DNA of 19,346 bases from DATNIC01 sp035604635 (GCA_035604635.1 DATNIC010000246.1:1-19346); one strand, 5' to 3'; positions 7,701 to 13,762 are shown, counted from the first letter of the stretch. Notes: generated by a model from the sequence alone, not told the origin. Program-made: numbers and translations.

Positions 7701-8884
7701 GGCCGGTGACGGTCGACGAGCTTGCCGCTCGCTTCGCCGTCGAGCCGTCGATGGTCGACGCCGCGCTGATCCGGCTCGAAACCGAAGGGCAAGTCTTGCG
7801 CGGCCGCTTCCGTAGCGCAGCCGACGAATGGTGCAACCGGCGCATCCTCGCGCGCATCCACCGCCTCACTCTCGGCGCGCTGCGACGCGAAATCGAGCCC
7901 GTGAGTACCGCGGAGTACGTACGTTTTCTCTTCCGCTGGCAACACGTTGCGCCATCGTCGCGCCTGCACGGGATCGATGGGACGTTGCACGTCATTCGTC
8001 AGCTCGAAGGTTATGAGATCCCCGCTGCCGCGTGGGAGGCGACGGTGCTGCCGGCGCGCGTCGCGGGCTATAAACCCGAGTACCTCGATCGGCTCTGTTA
8101 CACCGGCGACGTGATGTGGGGCCGCCTCTCGCCGCACCCGGCGCTCGCGATCACGCATGTGAACGAAGTCGCGGCGGGCAGGCCGCGCCGCATCCGGCCG
8201 ACCAAGCTCGCCCCGATCGCACTGTTCGCGCGCGAAAACGCCGGCGCGCTGATCGTACGCAACGACTGCGATACCGAGGCTCTCTCGCACGCGGGGCGCG
8301 ACGTGCTCGCCGAGATCGGGCGGCGCGGCGCACCGTTCTTCGCCGACATCGTGCGCGGTACGAAGCGACTTCCCGCCGAGGTGGAAGAAGCGCTCTGGCA
8401 ACTCGTCGCCGCGGGGCTCGTCACCGCCGACGGCTTCGACGCGCTCCGCGCGCTGACCGATAGCAAGCGTCGCCTTGGCGAAAAGGGCTTGCGAGCCCGC
8501 CCGCGCTCATCGGGAGGCCGCTGGACGCTCCTGCAGGCGGAGACGGAGCGCATCGACGCCGACGCCTTCGCCCGCCAGCTCCTGGTGCGCTGGGGGATCG
8601 TCTTCCGGGATGTCGTGGCGCGTGAGTCCCTCGCCCCGCCGTGGCGCGAGCTGCTTGCGGCGCTACGCCGGATGGAAGCGCGCGGCGAGATTCGCGGCGG
8701 CCGCTTCGTCTCCGGCTACGTCGGCGAGCAGTTCGCGCTACCCGAAGCGATCGACGCCCTGCGCGCCTCGCGCCGCAACGCCGAGGACGGCGGCGTCCGC
8801 GACGTCGCCGCCTACGACCCGCTGCATCTCGCGAAGACTCTCATGCCCGGAGCGCCGCCGCGCGCGTTGCGATCGGTCTCGTAG
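4778..8884 (+). CDS. lhr: Lhr-type large ATP-dependent helicase (superfamily 2)
   Basis: The product has 1368 residues. An in-frame TAA at 4766-4768 makes GTG 4778 the first usable start. Helicase motifs are a Q-like TEPQVQGWP, motif I APTGSGKT (40-47), SPLKAL motif Ia (77-82), TTPESL (138-143), motif II DEIH (165-168), motif III SAT (204-206), VFVSTRR motif IV, TASLELGID motif V (325-333) and QRIGRSG motif VI (354-360). The long remainder carries the winged-helix and Lhr core region and then a long C-terminal half. Lhr proteins are 3'-to-5' translocases that unwind RNA:DNA hybrids and are linked to DNA damage responses. Family members with the long C-terminal half usually reach about 1500 residues; this one stops soon after the late DPLHL element, so its tail looks short. 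It diverges from the hydrolase gene and converges on the Nudix gene with a 2-base gap. Confidence 0.93.
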   Translation: MKELHPLVAGWFRERYGEPTEPQVQGWPLIRAGGDVLISAPTGSGKTLAAFTTALDTLIRRAAEGPLPDETLVLYVSPLKALTNDVRKNLETPLGELLVLAAERRLPLATIRTATRTGDTTQAERARMLRKPPHVLVTTPESLFILLTAERSRALFRRVETVIVDEIHALARDKRGSHLALSLARLDELVRRESGRRPQRIGLSATVRPIAEVAHFLGPSTAIVDVGHKREMSLAVEVPSDELGPVASGEMWAEIYDRVAALILAHRTTLVFVSTRRMSERVAFALAGRLGEGVVFPHHGSLAREIRFDTENRLKNGELRAVVATASLELGIDIGAVDLVVQLGSPRSIAVALQRIGRSGHWVGAKPEGRLFATTRDELLECAAIVRAIRTGAMDALTIPSAPLDILAQQLVAACATDDWDVEELYAAVRRAYPYRDLAREDFDAVVTMLADGVATSRGRSGAYLHYDRVNGRLRGRRNARIAAITSGGAIPETANYNVVAEPEGQIVGTVDEDFAIESMAGDVFLLGTTSWMIRRVESGVVRVENAQGAPPSIPFWNGEGPGRTIELSHEVAAVRAAIDERDDAAALAWLHAECGLDDAGASQAVDYVRLGKQTLGTVPTDTTIVAERFFDEGGGMQLILHTPFGARINRGWGLALRKKFCRSFNVELQAAATDNGLVLSLTEQHAFPLDIVFEYVKSASVEQTLTQALLAAPMFGARWRWNATRALAVLRMQGGRKVPPQIQRMRADDLLAACFPDAAACAENLTGPIRIPDHVLVRETIDNCLHEAMDLGGLLGVLRQVESGAIRTVAVDTAEPSAFCHEILNANPYAYLDDAPLEERRARAVTLRRTTRTDVDGASILDPAAIAEVAEESWPLVRNADELHDALMTLVVLPPIDAWHAWFDELVTQRRATTLDAGDARFWTCAERLGLARVAFPDACATPAISALAATQPLPQRREDAFGEILRGWLESTGPVTVDELAARFAVEPSMVDAALIRLETEGQVLRGRFRSAADEWCNRRILARIHRLTLGALRREIEPVSTAEYVRFLFRWQHVAPSSRLHGIDGTLHVIRQLEGYEIPAAAWEATVLPARVAGYKPEYLDRLCYTGDVMWGRLSPHPALAITHVNEVAAGRPRRIRPTKLAPIALFARENAGALIVRNDCDTEALSHAGRDVLAEIGRRGAPFFADIVRGTKRLPAEVEEALWQLVAAGLVTADGFDALRALTDSKRRLGEKGLRARPRSSGGRWTLLQAETERIDADAFARQLLVRWGIVFRDVVARESLAPPWRELLAALRRMEARGEIRGGRFVSGYVGEQFALPEAIDALRASRRNAEDGGVRDVAAYDPLHLAKTLMPGAPPRALRSVS

Positions 8885-8886
8885 AC

Positions 8887-9444
8887 CTAAAGCTCGCCCA
8901 AGTAATCGAGCGCCGCGTAGATCGCGAGCGCATGCGGGCTGACACGGATTCTTCCGTCGCGTACCATCGCGTGAAGTTCGCTGCGCGGATAGAGCTCGAC
9001 CGCGATGTCTTCGGTGATGTCCAACGACGGCGCGACCGACGGGCGCGCATCGCGAATCACGTAGACGTGGAACTCTCCGTCGGAGTTGACGGGGGCGATG
9101 ATGAAGGACCCTACGAACTCGGGCGCGCTGCCCGCGTAGCCCGTCTCCTCGGCGAGCTCGCGGCTCGCGCACTCCGGGGGCGACTCGTCCTCGTTGATCT
9201 GCCCACCCGGTAAACCGAGCAGATGCGCTCCGAAGCCGTGGCGATACTCACGCGTAAAGACGATTTGATCGTCCGGCGTCATCGCGAACATGATGACGAA
9301 GCCGCGGGTCTCGCGAACGTAGAAGTCGTTCACTCGATCGCCGTTGGGGAGGACGATCGTATCTTTCCTCAACCGCAGATGGGGTGTGTCGATAACGTAG
9401 GTAGACTCCGTGACACGCCAGGCGCTCGGGTGCTCGTCGCTCAT
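8887..9444 (-). CDS. Nudix hydrolase, ADP-ribose pyrophosphatase-like
   Basis: ATG at 9444 gives 185 residues (MSDEHPSAWRV...). An upstream GTG at 9492 is also in frame but would run across the start of the divergent neighbour. A perfect Nudix box matching GX5EX7REUXEEXGU lies at residues 81-103: G, five residues, E, seven residues, then RELAEETGY. It is preceded by FTREYRHGFGAHLLGLPGG, the arrangement seen in the ADP-ribose/NudF-type branch. Such enzymes cut nucleoside diphosphates linked to another group, using Mg2+ held by the box glutamates, and act in the cytoplasm. Whether the substrate is ADP-ribose, a sugar nucleotide or something else cannot be told from sequence. It faces the helicase gene tail to tail with 2 bases between the stops. 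Confidence 0.92.
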   Translation of the reverse strand: MSDEHPSAWRVTESTYVIDTPHLRLRKDTIVLPNGDRVNDFYVRETRGFVIMFAMTPDDQIVFTREYRHGFGAHLLGLPGGQINEDESPPECASRELAEETGYAGSAPEFVGSFIIAPVNSDGEFHVYVIRDARPSVAPSLDITEDIAVELYPRSELHAMVRDGRIRVSPHALAIYAALDYLGEL

Positions 9445-9500
9445 CGCTGGCAAGTATGTGGCCTCGAACGGCGAATCCTCGCGCCAACACACCCGTGGAG
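9445..9500. promoter_or_regulatory. Divergent control region, Nudix/small unknown gene
   Basis: This 56-base gap (if the plus-strand gene starts at 9501) separates two outward-facing genes. On the minus strand CATACT, a fair -10 box, lies about ten bases before the Nudix ATG, which would give a nearly leaderless transcript; no good -35 accompanies it. GTGGAG directly precedes the ATG at 9501 but is too close for ideal use as a ribosome site. Confidence 0.3.
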
Positions 9501-9830
9501 ATGGGAAAGATCGAGCAGATTAAGATCGGCGCTTACTACGACACCACGTACGGAACCCTTTGGAAGGATGGAACGTACTTCGCGCGCGGGACGCGCGTCC
9601 TGGTTGTCGGGCTGCACATCGACCAGGGTTTTTGCGTCCGCTTCCCGGCCGACGTCGACGGCGAGCCGCTCGAGACGTGGGAGGATTGGGATGAAGGCGG
9701 CTTTCTGGCCACGGAAGGCAGCGTCGAGGCTCCACCCGAGCTCTCAGCAACCGCTTTGCAAGAAGCTCGTGAAGTCCTCAACGACGCCGAAGACGGCTGC
9801 CACCTCCACTTGCACGAAAGCGAGGATTAG
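9501..9830 (+). CDS. Small acidic protein of unknown function
   Basis: I do not recognise this 109-residue protein. The coding frame begins at ATG 9456, GTG 9495 or ATG 9501; I prefer 9501 (MGKIEQIKIGAYYDTTYGTLW) because it leaves a control region before the divergent Nudix gene. The first half is rich in beta-forming and aromatic residues (GAYYDTTYGTLWKDGTYFARGTRVLVVGL, then GFCVRFPADVDGE), suggesting a small beta-barrel, possibly SH3-like. A Trp/Glu/Asp segment ETWEDWDEGGFL follows, then a helix ATALQEAREVL and a tail HLHLHESED that could bind metal. No signal peptide or membrane segment is seen. A small membrane-protein gene follows after 8 bases and is probably co-transcribed. Codon use matches the neighbours, so I think it is real. 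Confidence 0.65.
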   Translation: MGKIEQIKIGAYYDTTYGTLWKDGTYFARGTRVLVVGLHIDQGFCVRFPADVDGEPLETWEDWDEGGFLATEGSVEAPPELSATALQEAREVLNDAEDGCHLHLHESED

Positions 9831-9838
9831 CGACGCAC

Positions 9839-10087
9839 GTGCCGATGCGCCGGCTGCAGGCGCTTTTGGTCATGCTGGCCTTGCTCGGCGCGGCCGGAGC
9901 GCTCTTTCCGTGGGCCGACCGCTATCGCCTGACGTCGGCGGCGCTTGCATTTGCGATCATCTTGACCGTCTTGATTCTGCGCGTTCGCGGCCACTACAAG
10001 CAGCTTTCGAGTTCGAGCGGCGCCGAGGAGACGATGGCGAGGATCGAGCGCATTCGCGAGGCCCGCGCCAAGAGATTCAATCGGTAG
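9839..10087 (+). CDS. Small membrane protein of unknown function
   Basis: This 82-residue frame starts at GTG 9839, with an in-frame ATG at 9845 as an alternative. Two membrane segments are visible: about residues 7-25 (LQALLVMLALLGAAGALF) and about 31-48 (LTSAALAFAIILTVLILRV), with a short WADRYR loop between. A cytoplasmic-type tail of about 30 residues follows, first Ser-rich (QLSSSSGAEE) and then a basic helix MARIERIREARAKRFNR that could bind nucleic acid, lipid head groups or a partner. It lies 8 bases after the small acidic protein and ends one base before the stop of the opposing Rieske gene. I recognise no family. Its regular codon use and tight spacing argue that it is a real gene. 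Confidence 0.62.
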   Translation: MPMRRLQALLVMLALLGAAGALFPWADRYRLTSAALAFAIILTVLILRVRGHYKQLSSSSGAEETMARIERIREARAKRFNR

Positions 10088-10088
10088 C

Positions 10089-11417
10089 TTAGGACCAGAT
10101 GCGTTTGCTTGTCGCCGCGCCGGCCGCGATGAGAAAATCCGCGCCCAAATCGACCGCCGGCTGATCGTCGACGCCCATCGCTTCGAGATAGGCGCGGCGG
10201 ACCGATTCCGGCTGACCGGCTTGCAATCCGTAACCGGCCAGCGGATCGAGCGACGGATCGGCGCGCATCTCCGCTAAGGTCAAGCCTTCGGTATAGATTT
10301 CACGATCGACGATCGGCAGCCGGATGCAATCGTTGATCGCGGGGTCGCGCACGATCCCTTTGGGATCGTCGCCGCGTTCGAGCGCTTCGAGGTCGTCGAA
10401 GAAACGCTTGCGCATCAGGATGATCCCGCGATCGCTCGCGCCCAAGTGCTCCTTACTGCGATCCGCGATCGTCCCTTGTCCGAGCCAGGCGACGAAATCT
10501 TGGTTCATGACGTGACTGGTCAGCCAGCGCCCCGTCAGCGGATCTTTCGTCGGTCCTTTCCACGCGGGAATGATCGTCTGCACGTACGGTCCGCGCTCCG
10601 TCGGGACGCGACTGAAATGCCACGCGACGGAGAGCGTGTTCTCGTCGTCGATTGGGACGCGCCACTCGAAGTGCCGTAACGGCCCCAAACAATTCGGCCA
10701 CAGGCAGATCCGGCCGGTGACCCAGCGCGGATGACTTTCCGGCATCCCTTCGACGAGCCGCTTATAGACGAAACCGTACTCGAACTCTTCGAAGTCGATT
10801 TTGACGTGCTTCTTGCCGTACGGTCCGAGCCGGCCCCCAAGACGGACGGTCCAGTTGCGGTGCATCCATTCGAAATGGACGGGGTCGATCGAGTTCTCTT
10901 GGCACTGGACCCAATTGCACGGGATGTGCGAGAAGACGATTTGTACGAAACCGTTCTTCCAGGTAAACGGCTCCCACGCCGGGACGAGCGGGCGCGGCGC
11001 GGGGCCGAGATACGCCCACAACAACCCGCCCTTGGCCTCGACGGGATAGGCCGTGATCCGAACCTTGTCTTTGAAGTGCGCTTCGGCATGCGCTGTGTCG
11101 TCGAAAGGTTGCTCGATGCAGCGGCCGGCCTCATCGAAGAGCCAACCGTGATAGTTACAGCGCATTCCGCAGTCCTCGACAAAACCGTACGAGAGATCGG
11201 CGCGGCGATGCGGGCAATGCCGGTCGACGAGACCGAACGTGCCGCGGCGATCCTTGTACAAGACGAGATCTTCGCCCATCAAGCGGACAGGCTTGACGTC
11301 CTTGGTCGCGAACTCGCTGAGCGCTGCGATCGGCATCCAATAGCGTCGAAGGAGTTCGCCCATCGGCGTGCCGGGGCCGACTTGCGTCAGTAGGCGGTTC
11401 TTTTCCTCAGTGAGCAA
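10089..11417 (-). CDS. Rieske non-haem iron oxygenase, alpha (catalytic) subunit, phthalate-dioxygenase-like
   Basis: The product has 442 residues. The start is TTG at 11417; the first residues MLTEEKNRLL then VGPGTPMGELLRRYWMP match how this family normally begins. The Rieske [2Fe-2S] ligands are Cys68-Pro-His70 and Cys87-Asn-Tyr-His90. The mononuclear iron site is ENSIDPVHFEWMH, giving His181 and His186, with Asp307 in NQDFVAW as the probable third ligand. This is the arrangement of the phthalate dioxygenase-like branch, which uses O2 and electrons from a separate reductase to hydroxylate or O-/N-dealkylate aromatic and related compounds. No ferredoxin or reductase gene lies nearby, so electrons must come from elsewhere. 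It is divergent from the orphan binding-protein gene, which may import its substrate. The family is secure; the substrate is unknown. Confidence 0.93.
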   Translation of the reverse strand: MLTEEKNRLLTQVGPGTPMGELLRRYWMPIAALSEFATKDVKPVRLMGEDLVLYKDRRGTFGLVDRHCPHRRADLSYGFVEDCGMRCNYHGWLFDEAGRCIEQPFDDTAHAEAHFKDKVRITAYPVEAKGGLLWAYLGPAPRPLVPAWEPFTWKNGFVQIVFSHIPCNWVQCQENSIDPVHFEWMHRNWTVRLGGRLGPYGKKHVKIDFEEFEYGFVYKRLVEGMPESHPRWVTGRICLWPNCLGPLRHFEWRVPIDDENTLSVAWHFSRVPTERGPYVQTIIPAWKGPTKDPLTGRWLTSHVMNQDFVAWLGQGTIADRSKEHLGASDRGIILMRKRFFDDLEALERGDDPKGIVRDPAINDCIRLPIVDREIYTEGLTLAEMRADPSLDPLAGYGLQAGQPESVRRAYLEAMGVDDQPAVDLGADFLIAAGAATSKRIWS

Positions 11418-11424
11418 CGGGTAG

Positions 11425-11445
11425 CAACCTCACCCGAAGAGGTTG
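11425..11445. promoter_or_regulatory. Inverted repeat covering the Rieske gene's ribosome site
   Basis: CAACCTC (11425-11431) and GAGGTTG (11439-11445) form a 7-bp dyad with a 7-base spacer in the 77-base divergent gap. On the minus strand the GAGG ribosome site of the oxygenase gene lies in the arm nearest its TTG start, so the dyad could be an operator or, as RNA, a stem that hides the ribosome site. A second short palindrome, CTTGC-C-GCAAG, sits at 11464-11474 on the side of the binding-protein gene. Confidence 0.5.
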
Positions 11446-11494
11446 GCAATCGAACCGCCGAATCTTGCCGCAAGGCGTCTAGCGAGGTGCAATC

Positions 11495-12439
11495 ATGAGA
11501 CGTTCGGAGATGCTGGCCCTAACCGGAGGCGCTATCGCGGCCTCGGCACTCCCCGCATCCGCTCAGTCCGCCGCGACGATTCGGCTCGGCACGGTCGGCG
11601 TCGAAGAAGCTGCGATGGTCTACTACGCGCAGGAAAAGGGCTTTTTCAAACAAGCCGGACTCGACATGAATTTCAGCATGTTTCCCAACGGCGGCTCCGT
11701 CTCGCAGGCGCTGCTCGCCGGAGCGCTCGACGTCGGCGTAACGAACAGCGGCTCGCTCTCATCGGCGTTTTCGCGCGGCCTGCCGATGGTGTTGATCCAG
11801 TGCGGGGCGATCTACACGCCGGCCTCGCCCATCGCGTATCTCGCCGTGGGTCCGAACACCGGCATTAAGAGCGTGAAGGACCTGGCTGGCAAGACGGTCG
11901 CCGTTTCGACGCTGCGGGACATGGTCCAGGGAGCGACGATGGCCTACATCGACGCGAACGGGGGCGATTCGAAGGCGGTAAACTTCGTCGAGATTCCGAC
12001 GATCGCGCAGGCGCCGGCGATCGCACAGGGCCGCATCCACGGCGGCGTGATCGTCGAGCCGATCTTCACCCAGAACAAGGCGAATCTCGTCGCGATCGGG
12101 TGCGTCTATGAGGCAGTGAATAAAAAGGGACCATTCCAAACTCTCGGCGTCGTCGGGAACAAGAACTGGGTCGACAACAACGGCGCGCTTGCGCGCCGCG
12201 TTTCGTTCGCGGTCCGTGCAGCGGCCCGCTGGGCGAACCGTCATCATGCTGAGTGCGCACCGCTGCTGGCGCAGTACACGAAGATTTCGATCGATGTCAT
12301 CAATGCCTATCCGCGTATCGCCTTTGCGGAGTCGAATAACTCCACGCTCCTTCAGCCGGTCGTCGACATGCTCACGCGCTTCGGATTCCTCCCGCGCGGC
12401 TTCGATGCCGCGGGCGTTTTTGCGCCCGGGGTCGTGTAG
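11495..12439 (+). CDS. ABC transporter substrate-binding protein, NMT1/SsuA/TauA-like (orphan)
   Basis: This 314-residue protein starts at ATG 11495 with GAGGT 6 bases upstream. A signal peptide is clear: MRRSEMLALTGGAIAASALPASA, with cleavage likely after ASA at about residue 23. The mature part follows the type II binding-protein plan of the NMT1/SsuA class: IRLGTVGVEEAAMVYYAQEKGFFKQAGLD, then FPNGGSVSQALLAGALDVGVTNSG (the ligand-pocket and hinge element), AYLAVGPNTGIKSVKDLAGKTVAV and AIAQGRIHGGVIVEPIFTQ. Relatives bind sulfonates, taurine, nitrate, thiamine precursors or aromatic acids. No matching permease or ATPase is adjacent, so it either uses a transporter encoded elsewhere or acts as a sensor. 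It diverges from the Rieske gene and is followed after 8 bases by the RAM-domain gene. Confidence 0.9.
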   Translation: MRRSEMLALTGGAIAASALPASAQSAATIRLGTVGVEEAAMVYYAQEKGFFKQAGLDMNFSMFPNGGSVSQALLAGALDVGVTNSGSLSSAFSRGLPMVLIQCGAIYTPASPIAYLAVGPNTGIKSVKDLAGKTVAVSTLRDMVQGATMAYIDANGGDSKAVNFVEIPTIAQAPAIAQGRIHGGVIVEPIFTQNKANLVAIGCVYEAVNKKGPFQTLGVVGNKNWVDNNGALARRVSFAVRAAARWANRHHAECAPLLAQYTKISIDVINAYPRIAFAESNNSTLLQPVVDMLTRFGFLPRGFDAAGVFAPGVV

Positions 12440-12447
12440 CGTTTACT

Positions 12448-12726
12448 ATGATCACCGCAATCGTGCTGATCAACGCCGAGCCTGGGACCGCGCGAGGGAT
12501 CGCAGAGAAGCTCCTGGAGATCGACGCCGTCACCGAAGCGTACAGCGTCGCCGGCGAATACGACATCGTCGCCGTCGTGCGCGTGCGCGAGCACGACATG
12601 CTCAGCGACGTCGTCAGCGACCGGATCGCGCGCTTGAGCGGGATCACCGGCACGGAAACCCTGATCGCATTCCGCGCTTACTCACGCCGCGATCTCGGCT
12701 TGCTCTGGGACATCGGCACCGACTAA
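12448..12726 (+). CDS. Stand-alone RAM domain protein (Lrp/AsnC effector-binding domain)
   Basis: This 92-residue protein consists of the ligand-binding RAM domain of Lrp/AsnC regulators without a DNA-binding helix-turn-helix. The order is typical: strand ITAIVLINAEPG, helix TARGIAEKLLEIDAVTEAYSV, the family hairpin VAGEYDIVAVVRV, helix EHDMLSDVVSDRIARLSGI, then strand TGTETLIAFRAYS. Stand-alone RAM proteins assemble as multimers that bind amino acids or similar small molecules between subunits. They may modulate full-length Lrp-type regulators or enzymes. The start at 12448 has no clear ribosome site, but it lies 8 bases after the binding-protein stop, so coupled translation is likely. A role in sensing the ligand of this locus is inference. 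Confidence 0.85.
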   Translation: MITAIVLINAEPGTARGIAEKLLEIDAVTEAYSVAGEYDIVAVVRVREHDMLSDVVSDRIARLSGITGTETLIAFRAYSRRDLGLLWDIGTD

Positions 12727-12739
12727 ATGCAGGATGCAT
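12727..12739. promoter_or_regulatory. Short dyad with GGA centre (first of two)
   Basis: ATGCA-GGA-TGCAT directly follows the stop of the RAM-domain gene. Its core GCAGGATGC is repeated exactly 25 bases further on at 12754-12762 within a larger dyad. The shared core suggests a tandem operator or leader element for the following P1 hydrolase gene; it has no demonstrated function. Confidence 0.4.
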
Positions 12740-12744
12740 TTGTG

Positions 12745-12775
12745 TCGCGCTGCGCAGGATGCGCAATAAGCGCGA
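12745..12775 (+). terminator. Strong bulged hairpin before the P1 hydrolase gene
   Basis: TCGCGC TGCGCA (12745-12756), centre GGA, then TGCGCA and GCGCGA (12760-12765 and 12770-12775) form a 12-bp stem with a 4-base ATAA bulge on the right arm. No U-run follows. It may be an attenuator, an mRNA-stability stem or an operator. It ends 9 bases before the P1 hydrolase ATG, so it would lie close to that gene's ribosome site. Confidence 0.5.
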
Positions 12776-12784
12776 CCTAAAGAG

Positions 12785-13747
12785 ATGAGCGGGACGATCG
12801 TCGACGTCCCCGGGATCGCCGTAGGACAGGACCAAGACGCAATAGCGCTGACGGGATGCAGCGTCGTGCTGTTGGGGCGAGACGGCGGTATCGCCGGCGT
12901 CGACGTGCGAGGCGGCGCGCCCGGAACCCGCGAGACGGACTTGCTCGCACCGGTCAATTCCGCCGAGCGCATCCACGCGATTTGCCTGACCGGCGGTAGC
13001 GCATACGGACTCGACGCGGCGGGCGGCGTGATGCGTGCGCTCGAGGAGCGCGGAATCGGGTATCGCGTCCGCGACGTCCTCGTCCCACTCGTCCCGGCTG
13101 CGGTGATCTTTGATTTGGGAATCGGCGACGCCAAGCGCCGGCCCGACGCCGCGATGGGGTATCGTTGCGTCGAGCTCGCGAGCTCCGATCCGCCGATTGA
13201 GGGCAATGCCGGCGCCGGCTGCGGCGCGACCGTCGGAAAAGTACTCGGTCTCGATCGTGCGATGAAGTCGGGAATCGGCAGCGCGAGCGTTCGCAACAAA
13301 CAAGGCGTCGTCGTCGGGGCTATCGTCGTCGTCAACGCGGTCGGTTCGGTCATCGATCCCAGTTCCGGAAAGATACTCGCCGGTCCGCGCAACGAAGCCG
13401 GTGCCGCCGTCGACGCAGCGGCAGTCCTGCGCGAGCGCGGCTGGAACCGCGAGCCGCCGATCGCGACGAATACGACGATCGGAGTCGTTGCGACCAATGC
13501 CGCCCTGACGAAAACGCAGGCAACCAAAGTAGCGCAGATGGCGCACAACGGGCTCGCGCGGACGATTTCGCCGGCGCACACGTCGCGCGACGGCGATACC
13601 CTGTTTGCCGTCTGCGTAGGCAACGTGCAGACCGCCTCCGACGTCGTCGGCGCGCTCGCCGTCGAGGCCGTGATGGCGGCGGTTCTCCGCGCCGTTACCC
13701 AAGCGCACGGCGCCGGCGGCTTGCCCGCGTACTGCGACCTAAAATAG
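12785..13747 (+). CDS. P1-family (S58, DmpA/NylC fold) N-terminal-nucleophile hydrolase
   Basis: This 320-residue protein belongs to the P1 family of self-cleaving aminopeptidases and amide hydrolases. Family marks are VPGIAVGQ near the start, GGAPGTRETDLL (43-54), LTGGSAYGLDAAGGVMR (68-84), GNAGAGCGATVGK (140-152) and NTTIGVVATNA (229-239). Self-cleavage is predicted between Asn229 and Thr230, making Thr230 the nucleophile, as in nylon-oligomer hydrolase NylC rather than the Gly-Ser site of DmpA. Asp269 and Asp271 in SRDGDT lie 39 and 41 residues after Thr230, and Lys152 lies 78 before it, the same spacing I recall for NylC Thr267, Asp306, Asp308 and Lys189. The natural substrate could be a peptide, cyclic amide or D-amino-acid derivative. 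No signal peptide is seen. A weak AAAGAG precedes the ATG. Confidence 0.92.
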   Translation: MSGTIVDVPGIAVGQDQDAIALTGCSVVLLGRDGGIAGVDVRGGAPGTRETDLLAPVNSAERIHAICLTGGSAYGLDAAGGVMRALEERGIGYRVRDVLVPLVPAAVIFDLGIGDAKRRPDAAMGYRCVELASSDPPIEGNAGAGCGATVGKVLGLDRAMKSGIGSASVRNKQGVVVGAIVVVNAVGSVIDPSSGKILAGPRNEAGAAVDAAAVLRERGWNREPPIATNTTIGVVATNAALTKTQATKVAQMAHNGLARTISPAHTSRDGDTLFAVCVGNVQTASDVVGALAVEAVMAAVLRAVTQAHGAGGLPAYCDLK

Positions 13748-13762
13748 CGCGAGCAGCGAAAC

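Noticed and set aside
6089..8401. A 770-codon open frame on the minus strand opposite the lhr gene
   Set aside because: It is Arg/Asp/Glu-rich low-information sequence opposite a clearly functional helicase with intact motifs. GC-rich genes commonly leave such antisense frames open.
8885..9213. Possible frameshifted continuation of Lhr beyond 8884
   Set aside because: The open plus-strand frame there is the antisense of the Nudix gene and does not resemble an Lhr C-terminus.
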